A stretch of 64,000 bases of DNA from Ophiura sarsii (GCA_035610835.1 CM069448.1:7503607-7567606), one strand, 5' to 3'; numbered from the stretch's first letter, positions 25,137-36,165 are shown. Notes: generated by a model from the letters alone, not told the origin. Program-made: numbers and translations.

Positions 25137-26442
25137 CAGGGTGAATCAAAAAAATTGTGCACGATTTTAAACGACCATTTGACCTTGATGCATGCATTGA
25201 ACCATTAAGTTGATGTTGTCGATATAAAGCGTTGTTAGGATCTAGTTTATCCTATCAAGAATGAAGGTAATCAACTGAAAAATGACACGTTTTGTAAACT
25301 GTCCGGTTTTTTTGCCATTCCAACATGGGATTAACACAGTTCAGACATGAATATTACACTGCAAATTATGAGCGTTTACTTTTGGACAAAGTAAAAGTAA
25401 ACTCAAAAGTAAACGCAATACTAAACACTGTGAGCCAAACAACTAAGTGGTTTTCCACCCAGCCTTTAATCAATAACTGTCCCATATCACAGATGTGGTG
25501 GAAACATCTATGATTATATTCACTCACTTGGAGCATGCTTTGAGGTCAATTGGGTGCAAAATGCAAGAAAACATTTAGTTTTGCGTTTACTTTACGTTTA
25601 GTTTGTGTTTAGAATTGCGTTTACTTTTGAGTTTACTTTTAATTTGTCCAAAAGTAAACGGTCATAATTTGCAGTGTTAGTATTATTATATTTACTGCAG
25701 CATGATGGTCATGGACTGCATGGAGTGAGAGTCTACAAAGGCACTGTTGTGACTGTAATTTATTACAGGTTCCTTAGTATATTAAATGAGCGAAAGGTGG
25801 TAAAACATTGTAGAAATAAATAGTTCAGATGATATTTTACGTTACAAAAATATTCCACAAATAAAATGTTCTGAAGACACTTTGTTTGTTGATAATAGCA
25901 CTGAAAAGTCATTCACATTTGCCATATTAGGTTCACAAATGGTTTTTTTGTAAAACATAAAATAAAATGTTAGTTTCCTTGCAATTTAAAATAGAAATCA
26001 GTTGTTTGGTTATATTAAGTTTTTTAATGAAACCTTCCTTTAACATGGCCACCATTTTGCTGAAGACATGATGAACATGCAGGTGATGCTTGTAGTGAGA
26101 TTTTTCTTTCATTTGACAACTTGGTATCAGATGATTAATTACTCATCCTAGAGTGAGAGAATCACTTTTCATGAACATTTCGACAATTAATGTGATGATA
26201 ATGACTTTTATAGCAAAACCAATTTACTGTGTGTAAATCCCATTGGAATGGCAAAAAAACATGGTCAGTTTATAAAACTTGCCACAGATTGCCTTTTTTC
26301 AGTTGATTACTTTTGGTAGGATAAAGTAGAATTAACAACGCTTCACAATCACACAGACAATAAACAATAATGGTTCAATGCATGCATCACTGTCAAAAAG
26401 CCGTTTCAAATCATGCACAATTTTTTTTTGATTCACCCCAGG
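25137..26442. mobile_element. TA-flanked CAGGGTGAATC element (~1.3 kb)
   Basis: Left end CAGGGTGAATCAAAAAAATT; right end, read inward, CCTGGGGTGAATCAAAAAAA. TA lies outside each. The arms stay alignable for about 190 bp through GCATGCATTGAACCATTA and TTTTTTTGCCATTCCAA. A TA duplication fits the Tc1/mariner group. There is no transposase, and a second element is nested within it. Confidence 0.8.
25357..25676. mobile_element. Nested CACTG-ended element with TTA duplication (320 bp)
   Basis: CACTGCAAATTATGAGCG at the left and CACTGCAAATTATGACCG inward from the right, flanked by TTA at 25354-25356 and 25677-25679. The arms continue with TTTACTTTTGGACAAA and repeated AAAGTAAACGC units. CACTR ends plus a 3-bp duplication are typical of EnSpm/CACTA elements. 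This one is non-coding. Confidence 0.8.
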
Positions 26443-27650
26443 TATACAAAAAAATTCATTCGCTGCTGGAAACAGGTTTCACCAATTTGGAACTGACTGA
26501 ACTATTATAGTTTACCAACAAAATGTATCTTCCATGCCACAAATACAATCAAAATGTAAACAAATTGGCTCAAAGAATCGCATTTCTACATAAATTCATA
26601 AATTATCTTTATTGCTTCAAACAAACTAACTTGCTTAATTTGTAGTGATTAAATTCAGAACAGTGACATGTCAAATGACAAAAAGAACGCATAAACACTA
26701 AGAATATCATGATTTTATTGAAAATTGTATTATAATAATAATAAAAATCTGAACATTTATAATGCGCGCAAATCTGCCAAAGCACTCATAGCGCATTGAA
26801 CAATTAAACAAAAGAAACAATGAAACCAGAGCAGAGAACAATAATACAAATAATGCATGAAAAAGCAACAATTATACAATGCAATAAATCACCAAATTAA
26901 TTATGTTTCACGTGTAAAGGTATACCAAATTGCTTATCATGCTGTACATGTAGGTCCTTATCAAAAATAAATTGTGCCATTTTTATTTTTAATTTATGTA
27001 GCATGGTCACTTTGTCACCTAGAAACTCAAATGATTCATTGATCATGTACTTCATCTTACTTTTGTTCTAAATAAACAATGTTTTGCGTGTAAACGACAT
27101 GAAGCGGAACACCAAAGTTACAGTCAACATTATTCAAATTCTGAAAGAAGTTGGTCAATTTTTTATTCAGTACTCAATGGACTCATTATTATACCCCACT
27201 CCAGGTATAATTTGATGTTCAATTAAAAACTTATTGAGTTCAGGAAAAACTCTCCAAGTATTTAATCACAATGTCTGTCTCGCATATATTTGGGAAAATA
27301 GCTATGTGATGCGATTTTGCGGATCTATTTATTTATTTATTTTTATGTTGCCCACTTGTTTTACTTGTTTTGTTGCTCTTTCAGAGCAAATGTTTGTATC
27401 AATTTGTTTGGGACACCAAAATTGGGTTTATCCTCTCATCGCGTAGGGTTATTATGCCGAAAATTGAATCTGCATACTTATGTTATGCTTGCCGGTAATA
27501 ACATTTTCTTTCTTGAATTTAATTTTTAGCACCCCTAATATTTAAAATCAGATGCACTGAGATTCGCATCAGGATTGGTCCCACATTCACTAAGCCATTG
27601 ATACATTCTTATTCTTATTAGTCTAGCCTTTTTGTAATCTTATTTATTTT
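26443..27650. other. No gene recognised
   Basis: AT-rich. Short hydrophobic frames at 27234-27529 are probably composition-driven. A polypyrimidine stretch at 27625-27655 leads to the first exon-like block. Confidence 0.45.
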
Positions 27651-27675
27651 TTACAGATCATGATAAGATCAGTAG

Positions 27676-27769
27676 GAACCTACTAACTTGTCCGACTGTG
27701 ATAGTGATACTGTGCCTGCATCTGATGGCGGTAGACCTTCAACATCTCTTCCGTCTGCAGCAGAAGATA
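27676..27769 (+). pseudogene. Exon-like block 1 of an unrecognised spliced gene
   Basis: The frame from 27676 encodes an acidic Ser/Asp-rich peptide starting EPTNLSDCDSD. It ends at GAAGATA followed by GTAAGT, a consensus 5' splice site. The upstream boundary is uncertain: TTTTTTACAG ends at 27656, but the frame has stops before 27676, so an AG at 27674-27675 is the more likely junction. The block ends in phase 1. Joined to the block at 29599 the frame continues exactly. No family was recognised. It could instead be chance or a non-coding exon. Confidence 0.4.
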
Positions 27770-27845
27770 GTAAGTTAATTCATCTGAAGGTATCTTTCCC
27801 TTACACATGGTTCACTATGAAGGTGTACCCAGTACCCACTGTCAT

Positions 27846-28266
27846 CAGTAGCATAGCCAGGGTCACTTGTCAGGGGAGGCAAAGGGTTTTCTTTTTCCGG
27901 TGAGCACCAGTTCCATCCGGTGGCATAGCCAGGTTTTTCATGTAACTTTTTAAATTGCCGTCGGGTAAGAAAATTACAAGCGGGAGGGGGGGGGGGGGGG
28001 GGGGGGGGGGGGTTGCGTCGGGGGTAGAGACGTTGCGTCCCCATACCGGCGTGAAAAACCGCAATTTCCAACTAATTTGCATGTCTTCCCTTCCCTTTCC
28101 CTTTTCCTTTCCTTCCCTTTTTTCCCTTTCCTTTCCTTCCTCTTCTCCCTTTCTTTTCCTTCCCATTGCCTTCCCGATTTTCCGCTTAGTTCCCGATTTC
28201 CCGGTCAAATTATTTTTCAGGGGGGGGGCACTCTGCCCCCTTTGCCCCCGTCTGGCTACGCTACTG
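27846..28266. mobile_element. hAT-like MITE with 8-bp target duplication
   Basis: CAGTAGCATAGCCAGGG at the left and the inverse CTGGCTACGCTACTG at the right are flanked by a perfect 8-bp duplication ACTGTCAT (27838-27845 and 28267-28274). An 8-bp duplication and CAGTGGCGTAGC-like ends fit non-autonomous hAT transposons. The interior holds a 27-nt G run (27986-28012) and a C/T-rich tract (28085-28175). The proline- and glycine-rich frames are artefacts of these tracts. Confidence 0.9.
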
Positions 28267-28566
28267 ACTGTCATACTCATACATTGTCAGGGTGCTGGGA
28301 GGTTAATGCTAAGCCCCATTCATGACTTTATATAATCTATTTCTCTTCCTCTGGACAGTGACGTAACTTTACACTTACAGGCACAGCATTCTACTTACAC
28401 ATTTTCTATTATTCTATGTGTGTATACTATGTCAATGCCTTGAGTACTGTGCTCATGTTAACTTGCTGCACTTAGTAAATGACACACCATTTTGTGATAA
28501 TAGATTATAGTCGTATCTTAAAGACATTGACTAACCCCAACGGTATTGTATTAAACATAAACATCT

Positions 28567-29544
28567 GGGCAGTTCCGTAGTTGCGGACGTACATTTCAGA
28601 CACTTTGAGGGCTTGCCAAATCTAAACTATACCAGTTGCTTGATTGTTAACACATGGGTTTCAAGTATCTCTAGTAGGAGTATAAAACCTGAAAACTCCT
28701 TTGCTCTACCATTTTCGGTAAATGAGATATGGTGTGAAAACCCTCAGTTGCGGACGTACGCAGAGAAAGTGATTTTTTCAGTACACCTGTATTCCTATCA
28801 AAAGTTCTCGTGAAGTGTTCAGGTCTGTAATGAAACTATTATTGTTTTGTTTGTAAGAGGGACAAACCTAAAGAAAACAAACAGAGAAAATTATCAGAAC
28901 CTTTATCTTTAAGTTAAAATTGACTGATGTTTATCCGTTGCGGACGTACATATTAGTGTTGAGACGTACATCTGTGAAATAGATGTACGTCTGCAACACA
29001 GATGTACGTCCGCAACACTTCAAGAGACCATGTATTAAATATGTAAACAGATACATAACAAAATAAGTTTTACACATTAAGCATGAATCATCAGCTTTAG
29101 AAAAATACTTACTTCATTGGTTTCCAACATTGCCAAAGTATTGAACGGAGTGGTTAAAAGTAGCAGCTTTTGGGAAGTGTACATCCTCAACAGAAGGTAC
29201 CAAATTTAATCCAAAAAGCATAATTCTTAAATATTTTGGTCATTTTAAGTCACTATTTTATATGATACATAACACATTTTCATTGTTGTATTGATTGTAT
29301 CAATTTGTAATACTTGCCTTAGTTCATTCATGGAAATAATTGCACTTCCATGGTGCGATTTCTACTCAAAAATGCCCTGTATGTCCGCAACAACCTCAAA
29401 ATCAGCCAAACTGAGAATATTAGGTCAAATTCCAATTTATATCATGAAACTACAACCCATAACCTTTGATATGATACATAAATTAGGTTATTTCGACGAT
29501 TTTCAGTTTGTTTCAATTTGGGTTACCTAATTACGGAACTGCCC
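28567..29544. mobile_element. GGGCAGTTCCGTA-ended element with reiterated GTTGCGGACGTACA
   Basis: The ends read GGGCAGTTCCGTA in inverted orientation (28567 and 29532-29544). GTTGCGGACGTAC recurs at 28580, 28745 and 28938, and in complement at about 28984, 29000 and 29386 (variants). The 978-bp interior has no coding sequence. The layout matches the 22945-24329 element: same kind of termini and the same GTTGCGGA core a few bases inside one end only. No clear target duplication is visible. Confidence 0.8.
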
Positions 29545-29598
29545 ATGATGTACAAAGTACATGATTAATGCTTAATATATGTCCTTTCTTTTCTGCAG

Positions 29599-29777
29599 CT
29601 CTGCCAGACCAAATTGTAGCAAACTGTTCAGATGACACCAGCATTGAAGAGGAAGTGGACACTGGCACTGGCATTGAGGAGGAAGTGGACACCAGCAGTG
29701 AAGGGCACACCACTGAAAGGCACACCACTGAAAGAGAGAGAGAGTGGACAAAGCTATAGATTGGGACAACATCTCAG
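29599..29777 (+). pseudogene. Exon-like block 2 of the same unrecognised gene
   Basis: A pyrimidine tract ending TTTTCTGCAG precedes the block. The block ends CTCAG followed by GTGAGTAC, a strong 5' splice site. The frame inherited from block 1 gives LPDQIVANCSDDTS, then an acidic repeat (EEEVDTG and variants). It ends at a stop within the block (29757-29759), just after a GAGAGAGAG run. A length change in that run would give a frame that stays open to the splice site. No family recognised. Confidence 0.45.
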
Positions 29778-29923
29778 GTGAGTACAAAATATTATGACAT
29801 GACATGACACACTCAATTTGAATGACAATGAAGTAACTAACACATCTGGGTTTCCTTTAAATTACCATTATCATTCATTTGAAGTATTTGACATTGTCTA
29901 TTAATTTATATTTTCATTATCAG

Positions 29924-30024
29924 GTTCTGCAATTGGGTCTCCTGCAATCTAAGTCCATAATTTTGCTGCTGTCCAACTGAAGAACATTGGGCGAAAGGGA
30001 AAAGCGAGATGCATGTTGCCAAGG
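29924..30024 (+). pseudogene. Exon-like block 3
   Basis: Preceded by TTTTCATTATCAG and followed by GTACAC. In the frame expected from the downstream frame of block 2, it reads GSAIGSPAI, a TAA stop, then VHNFAAVQLKNIGRKGKARC. A single stop in an otherwise open block suggests a decayed exon. Function unknown. Confidence 0.35.
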
Positions 30025-30069
30025 TACACTTTATTTAAAAACAATCAGTACATTAATATTGCTATTGTT

Positions 30070-30290
30070 GTATATAAAATGGTTTATTGCTAATCGTCTA
30101 AAGTTAAATGAAGACAAAACAGAAATTCTGCATATCACATCACACTTAAGATCCGGAGATTGTATTTTATAAATGCGTGTTGACGATGCTGAGATTGAAC
30201 CGTCTTTATATGCACACAATCTTGATGTTCTTTTTTTAAATATCTCAAAATGGAATCACATATATTCATTAAGTAAAATAATTTTGTGGT
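30070..30290 (+). pseudogene. LINE reverse-transcriptase scrap (CR1/L2/Jockey type)
   Basis: WFIANRLKLNEDKTEILHI (about 30081-30140) fits the region downstream of the catalytic box in non-LTR reverse transcriptases, where N-x-x-K-L-N-x-x-K-T-E is conserved. After a frame change, DDAEIEPSLYAHNLDVLF (about 30184-30237) continues the same protein region. Only about 70 codons survive, so this is a dead fragment. A candidate 3' tail lies at 31690-31855 on the same strand. Confidence 0.75.
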
Positions 30291-30611
30291 CATGTTTTTG
30301 AACCTGGGCTACTGTACATTTGTGTTACGTGTCTATTTCATGAAATAAACACCTTTTGCAGTTTCAGGATAATATCAAAATGCTTACATATAAAGGGGAT
30401 AAACCATATATATTTGGAAAGCCTGTACCCTAAGGATTGTAAATATGGTAACTAGAAACAAATATACAGGGTGACCTAAACATTATACAGGGTGTAACAG
30501 GGTGTTTTCTTCCACTGTCTAAATGCAGTACCTATATGAAGTATGGTTGTATTTGAATAAATTATCCATCCAGCCATATACAATATTAATTGTTCAACTT
30601 ATTAGGAACGA

Positions 30612-31452
30612 TATATGGCCATGCGTTTTGAGTTGGGCCGGTAAATAGGTGGAGATGTTACACTCGCGCGAGATTTAAGGTGTAATAATGTAATTGTCTC
30701 GGTAAACCTATATGTTCAATTTGGTATCAAATTGAAGCTTCGATGGAGAAGAACATATGTAAAGTAAAAAATATGTTCAAATATACTTTGCATTTGCTAA
30801 TTAGCATTTAATCACCAAGATTGTTGAGGTGGAGGATGATCAGGCGGAGCAAAATCTGATAATGTGACCCCCTGGGGGTCACAAACATGCAATTGTCAAA
30901 ATATGTTTTGATATTCTTTTTATAACATTGGAGCACTATAATATAACACCCAACAATTGAACTCCAGGTAGTTTATATTTATTTTATCACTAATTTTGTA
31001 TTGCTGATCATTTCTGATCATCGTTAGTGGTTTCCCATTGACTTCTATGGTAAAACAGGCTTCAAAAGAGACCGGCGCAAAACACTCAACCATTAAATAG
31101 ATTCCAACTTGTTATATATTAATGGAAAGCTATTACTTTCAGCATTTCAAAAATAAACATGTTTATCATTTTTGGGGTACCACATTTGAATTTTGCACTG
31201 TTTAAACAGTTGACATTTTTATTCAAATTAGGCATCGTTTCAAGGTCATAAGTCCCATGGGGATTGGATTTTTTTCAAAATGAAGTATATTTTGAGATTC
31301 CCTGTTTTGTAAGCTTTAAGAAAATGTATACTTATGGGGGGATTATTTTAAGTTTGGCAAAGACATAACTTGTAAACCGCATTTCCATGCATTTTACAAG
31401 TCTAATAAGCATGTAACGCAAAACCGGCCCAACCTAAAACACATGGCCATAT
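30612..31452. mobile_element. TIR element, TATATGGCCATG family (copy 2)
   Basis: TATATGGCCATGCGTTTTGA at the left and TATATGGCCATGTGTTTTAG inward from the right, followed by GTTGGGCCGGT in both. Related at its tips to the element at 3684-4720. Non-coding. A 21-nt palindrome (TGTGACCCCC, T, GGGGGTCACA) lies inside at 30863-30883. Confidence 0.8.
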
Positions 31453-31689
31453 ACAGGGTGATCAAAATATGCAATATAAAATACTGAAATAATTAGTGAT
31501 GAAATATATATTGTTATTACAGTAAAGGTGATACATTGATCAAGTTTGAGTATTTACATAATGTACAATTTTAAAGCATTGTTTCACATGACAATTTAAT
31601 ATACAGGGTGTTCAAGCTATCATGTACATTACATGTAGGCCTATAATACATGTTGCCATTACATCATTTGTTTCATCCGTCTGGTCCCT

Positions 31690-31860
31690 TTTTGTTTTTC
31701 CCTTTCATTTGTCTTGTTCCCCTTATGTGATTTTTTTGTCTGTCCCTTTTTATTTATTTTTGATGTTCGGGCATCCCTTTAATTTAGTGCTTGTCACTAT
31801 TGGGCTTGTCCTGGCTCTTCAGCCTATTGTTATAAATAAATAAATAAATAAATTACATCT
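31690..31860 (+). mobile_element. Candidate LINE 3' end with TAAA-type tail
   Basis: The sequence CTGGCTCTTCAGCCTATTGT followed by AAATAAATAAATAAATAAAT looks like the 3' terminus and short-repeat tail of a CR1-like LINE. The upstream Phe/Leu-rich frame is consistent with a degenerate 3' region. The RT scrap at 30070-30290 has the same orientation, so both may be one copy split by the 30612-31452 element. Confidence 0.5.
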
Positions 31861-32687
31861 ATCCACTCAATACCTACTCCAGTTACTGATAACATCATCT
31901 CAACCTACAGATACAATAGTGGGCATGTATAAAACTATCATTATGATTATAGGTGTTCAAGTATGACAATTGATTACAAATATTTTATACAGGGTGGTGT
32001 TAAAAATAACTTTACAAAATCCCTGATAGCACAAAATCATACATATTCTGCAAATCATCATTGTAATTACAAATTTAATTTCGGTTTGCAATTACATAGG
32101 ACTTGTTCTTTTACATCAAACTCTTTTCTTCCAATTTTCCTTGAAGTAAAATTTTGAAACTTAATTTATGACTGTATGTTACATGGTTCTTGCTTTTGTT
32201 AATCAGATTTGAAGATTAGTTAATTAGCTTAATTACTACTTCAGTATGATGTAAGCATGATAAGAAAGCTCTATAAAAGGAAAACGCTCCATTTTCACCC
32301 ATATATTAGGCAGTTATCTCCTCCTCCTCCACTCCCTCAACCACCCTAACTTATTAAATCAAAAGTGATCGATCTGTTCTCACTTCAGATTATTAAAGGG
32401 TATTAGATTACCTTTGAAATAAGAATAAACACAAGTCAATCTGAATCTGATAGATGGTTACACAAATACAATAGCTTAAAGACAAAAAATAAAATAAAAT
32501 GTAACAAAACCACCTTTATGGGTGCCGAGGTTAAAAACATGACCTTGTCTGTTTGCTTCACATACACTTTACAAAATCAACAAAATGCATCAGTTTCTTG
32601 ATCAACAAACTACTGTTAAACGTATGTTTATTATTATTGTTCATCAGATACTAATTGTCCTCATGTTTGTATATTTTGAAATGCAGG
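31861..32687. other. No gene seen; one TACAGGGTG motif
   Basis: AT-rich. TATACAGGGTG at 31987 is another copy of a motif scattered through the window. The rest is unremarkable and could be intron of the decayed gene. Confidence 0.4.
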
Positions 32688-32890
32688 TAACCTCAATCAA
32701 TGAAAATGATGTATGCTTGTGTTACATGAAACAGACCACCAACACTTGCTACACTTGACCTGAAGGAGATGAAGCATTCTACAGACACCCACTAAGTGAC
32801 ATCATTTGTTCTGCCCATTTGATACTACTGAACAGAACCTCCTACATGAAAGAGATGACAATTAACACAATCAGGCCAACAACAAAAAGG
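32688..32890 (+). pseudogene. Exon-like block 4 with one in-frame stop
   Basis: Preceded by TTTTGAAATGCAG. The frame from 32688 reads through about 65 codons with a single TGA (32757-32759). It contains SINENDVCLCYMKQTTNT and then EGDEAFYRHPLSDIIC. The spacing of aromatic, Trp-like (now stop), acidic and HPxSDIIC residues reminds me of a C-terminal domain common in uncharacterised invertebrate proteins, but I cannot name it. The start phase does not match block 3, so an exon may be missing. The block ends where a MITE begins. Confidence 0.4.
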
Positions 32891-33290
32891 GTTGACTTGC
32901 CCTTTCAGGTCAAGAATGTGGGTCGGACGGTCATATTTTTTATTTAATCTTTTAAACAAGCAGATACTACACAAAAACATGACCCGCGCTGTGAATACAA
33001 TTATATATACCTATTATACACAGACCGTCGCCCAACTGACACTGTTTTTGGAAAGCATGTGTAATAGATTCAGCAGTTTACGCAAGTGAAATAAATATAC
33101 AATGCGACAGTTGATATAAAGTGTGAGTAAATGACGATGTTATGTGTTTATACCGTAATTAAACGTACGGTAAACAGAACATGTTTTTCTATTTCTTAAA
33201 CAAAATATGATATAGAAAAAATAAAAAAATGAATAAAATAGCGACCCTAGATTTCCGAAAATCTGGGTCGGTCGGAAAGGGCAAGTCAAC
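32891..33290. mobile_element. MITE with GTTGACTTGCCCTTTC ends
   Basis: GTTGACTTGCCCTTTC at the left and its complement GAAAGGGCAAGTCAAC at the right, with A-rich and T-rich flanks. Just inside, GGGTCGGACGG / CCGACCGACCC extends the pairing. About 400 bp, non-coding. Confidence 0.8.
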
Positions 33291-33419
33291 TTTTTTTTTT
33301 GCCTCATGTAGGAATGTAGCAATAGGACTAATATCATCAGCCGGGGGAACCAGTAGTACTGCTTCAAAATGGATAACAATGTTTTAGTCTTCACATGATG
33401 AATGATTAATTATGTGCTA

Positions 33420-33677
33420 TATGTGACGCGATCAAGAAGAATGAGTCGGATGTCGGAGGATCCCAAATTGAGATATGGCCAATTCAAAATGGCGGCTTAC
33501 ATAAGTTTTGAGGGAAATTCATGTATACAATTTGACATAACTTTGGAACAAAAAGTCGTATCGACATGGGGTTTTCAGTTTCTGAAAGCTCTAAGTGTCT
33601 TATTTGAAACTCTATAAAAAAACCTCATTTTCGACTAGGGTCGACATCCGACTAATTCCTCTTGATCGTGTCACCTA
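33420..33677. mobile_element. MITE (TATGTGACGCGAT family), complete copy
   Basis: Inverted ends of about 36 bp start TATGTGACGCGATCAAGAAG at the left and TAGGTGACACGATCAAGAGG inward from the right, ending GTCGGATGTCG. The interior matches the interrupted copy at 22868-24506 and gives its unoccupied state. It contains AAAATGGCGGC. Confidence 0.85.
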
Positions 33678-34413
33678 TGAAGTTTTGCAACTATGATTGA
33701 AAGGGATATTAATGGACTCTAAATGATGGGATCACTGTATAGCAATAACAATAATAGCCAAGAGTAGTTTTAAATTAACCACAACTTTCCAGAAATGACA
33801 GATAAAAATAACAATATGTAAAAATGCATGCTTGATATATGTTTGATAATAAAGATTATCTATAGGCCAAACTTCAATATTAAAACAATCACATGATGTA
33901 AAGCTTCAAATATTGGCAGCAAGGGCGCTTAGTCATTTCGGCCGGAGCCGGTGGACGTATATTATTATATTTGTTTTTGTTACACAATTGCTGCCATTAA
34001 TTGTGCTAAAGTTGTAGAATTCAATACTCTTGAGTAGCACGTTCATACAGAAAACCAAAGTACAATTTGAGATAAGCATTTTAAATTTCCTTTTAAATTG
34101 TGTGATATGTGAATCGTCTACTACCACACTCATGGTTATGTTGATGTTAGGGGTCTTTTCAATGTTTAGGGTAGGGTGGGTGAGTATTTAATTGTTTTTT
34201 CTTTTCCAAGTCATTCAATCATTTACTGGTGGGAGCTTATTAGGGCAGGGGCACTTATTAGGGATAACACGGTTATAAAGTTTCTTGTAAAAGAAAATTT
34301 CAATTTGGCAACTCTATAAATACAAGCCATGCTTTACGGTACTTACCTTGTCAAAAAGTGTTGCGTGTGACTGTGGTCCATCATGTAAGTTTGTTTGATT
34401 ATGGTTGCGAGTC
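33678..34413. other. No gene seen
   Basis: AT-rich sequence without a recognisable element. Confidence 0.45.
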
Positions 34414-34415
34414 TA

Positions 34416-34932
34416 CAGTCATCAAAAAAAGTAACTATACAGGTAATAAATGGGCTTTTAACTCTAAAAATATTATCCTACCTACAAATATTAAATAATA
34501 AAGTTGTTAAGAAATTTATCTTCGTTAATGAGATATTGCACGCTAGGATTGGGTGATTTTAAGGGAAGTGACACTCCAAAATGTAAGGTGTAGTCTGAAT
34601 TGCATTTTCACATTTGTCTTTTCCACACACGGACCAGCCGTTACGTGTGGTACATTGGGGATGCATGCACAGGTTGGATAGTCGACACACGCTACTTGTC
34701 ATACTCTCCCCCGTGTTGAAAAGAAAAATGTGAACATGAAATTGTGACTTAACCTTACATTTTGGAGTGTCACTTCTTCAATATTCAACCGATCCTAGCG
34801 TGCAAAATCTCATATTAAAGAAGATAAATTTCTCAACAACTCTATTATCTAATATTTTTAGGTAGGATATATATTTATAGAGTTAAAAGCCCATCTATTA
34901 CTTGTATACCGGTAGTTACTTTTTTATGACTG
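34416..34932. mobile_element. TA-flanked TIR element (517 bp)
   Basis: CAGTCATCAAAAAAAGTAAC at the left and CAGTCATAAAAAAGTAACTA inward from the right, TA on both sides (34414-34415, 34933-34934). The arms run about 205 bp through ATCCTAGCGTGCAA and ACATTTTGGAGTGTCACT, leaving a short unpaired centre. The TA duplication fits the Tc1/mariner group; non-coding. Confidence 0.85.
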
Positions 34933-35168
34933 TATAATCAGCATGCATGAGGATTGTACATTTTGACCATTTTGGAAATTCTGAATCTTCATACATGTAC
35001 TTGCAACTTTGTAAAATAAACCAAGTGTTTATTAAAAATGGACCTACAAAATCAGTACTTGAACTCAGTAGTCTTGGGTGACTTGGGTCATCTTTATTTC
35101 CTGAAATGGCTAACCTTTTAGGAACATACTTTATTCTGTTCATGTTTAACAAAGCTAGATAGAAGATT

Positions 35169-35377
35169 AAGGGGTCGTCCAAAATTATCGCCATTTTCAT
35201 ATATGTACAGAGCGTGCGTAACTTTTTTGAGTTACATACGCAATAAATGGCAACAATTTCATGGCTTGATAAAAAATGCCTGCCTCTCAAGATCGCCATT
35301 TAAGATATGTACGCTTAGGGTATTTTTTACCCTCCTGTTACGTACAACTGTATGTGAAAATGATGGACGACCTATAC
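35169..35377. mobile_element. Small MITE with GGGGTCGTCCA end
   Basis: TAAGGGGTCGTCCAAAATTA at the left pairs with the complement of TATAGGTCGTCCATCATTTT at the right. About 208 bp. The 127-codon minus-strand frame that covers it is therefore unlikely to be a gene. Confidence 0.65.
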
Positions 35378-35569
35378 AAATAGTTGAATTATGTCCATTG
35401 TCCATTGTCCATACATGTAGTATTGAGACAGTGACTAAATAGTCTCGATGCTAATTTTATGCTTTTCAACTCTTGAACATTAATGGAACATTTTGTATGC
35501 TACCATTATGACTTGTTTTATTACTGCAGCTTAAGGAGGACTCGAGAAGTCACTTTTTTGTATTTTGTA

Positions 35570-35885
35570 TACTATTGGAAATGAAATGGGTCAGAGAATC
35601 CATTTTGGCATCAATTTTGATGAAACATGTTGATATTTTGAGAAAATCACTTTTTGACACATTTCTTTACGACAAGGCTAACAACAATAATTTAGAGTAA
35701 CAATGACCAACGCACTTGATTTAAGTTGATTATGATGCAAAACAATAATTGAGGGACAAATTTCTCATTTTTGGACCTCATCTTGTAGTTTTTGAAATTT
35801 AGCAAAACAATCTTTGGCACTTTTTTGTCAACATTTCAAAACATACAAGTTTGGATTCTCTGACCCATTTCATTTCCAAAATGCT
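35570..35885. repeat. Foldback with 27-bp near-perfect arms
   Basis: TGGAAATGAAATGGGTCAGA at 35577 continues to AGAATCCA. Its complement starts TTGGATTCTCTGACCCATTT at 35851. Weaker pairing extends inward (GTCAAAAAAGTG-like segments). Probably a MITE; no target duplication is evident. Confidence 0.65.
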
Positions 35886-35902
35886 TTTATATGTATTTGA
35901 TT

Positions 35903-36165
35903 AACCCTAACCTCCCAAGTCACATTTTGAAGAATTTTTTTTCAACTACAAAAACGCGGACAAAAAGAGTGGTGCCGCCACCGGGGCTCGAACCCACAAC
36001 CTCTCGGTTGCGAGACGAACACTTTACCAGTGCGCCACGGGGCCAACCATACTCAAGCCAGTGTATTGGCCCGACTATGTAGCCTGGGGCCATTATTTCA
36101 TCGAAAAAGTGCCAAGACAGACTTTACCGTGGACATTTGCAGCATTGAGGATGGTTAGGATTAAT
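35903..36165 (-). mobile_element. tRNA-Ala-like SINE, copy 1
   Basis: The minus strand reads as a tRNA. The A box TGGCGCACTGG and B box GGTTCGAGCCC are perfect, and the anticodon loop CTCGCAA would give CGC (Ala). A run of five T lies just downstream at 35964-35968, usable as a polymerase III terminator. The acceptor stem has about five of seven pairs, so it is more likely a SINE than a tRNA gene. The unit is bounded by TTAACCCTAACC and, inverted, GGTTAGGATTAAT. A second copy follows at 36228. Confidence 0.7.

Noticed and set aside
27775..28335. Pro-, Gly- and Phe/Ser-rich frames of up to 136 codons
   Set aside because: They lie within an hAT-like MITE and are produced by its G27 and C/T-rich tracts.
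34916..35299. 127-codon minus-strand frame
   Set aside because: Starts inside a MITE with GGGGTCGTCCA ends and ends within the 34416-34932 element.
35960..36052. Functional tRNA-Ala gene
   Set aside because: Promoter boxes are intact, but the acceptor and T stems contain mismatches and the unit recurs with its flanks, which fits a SINE.
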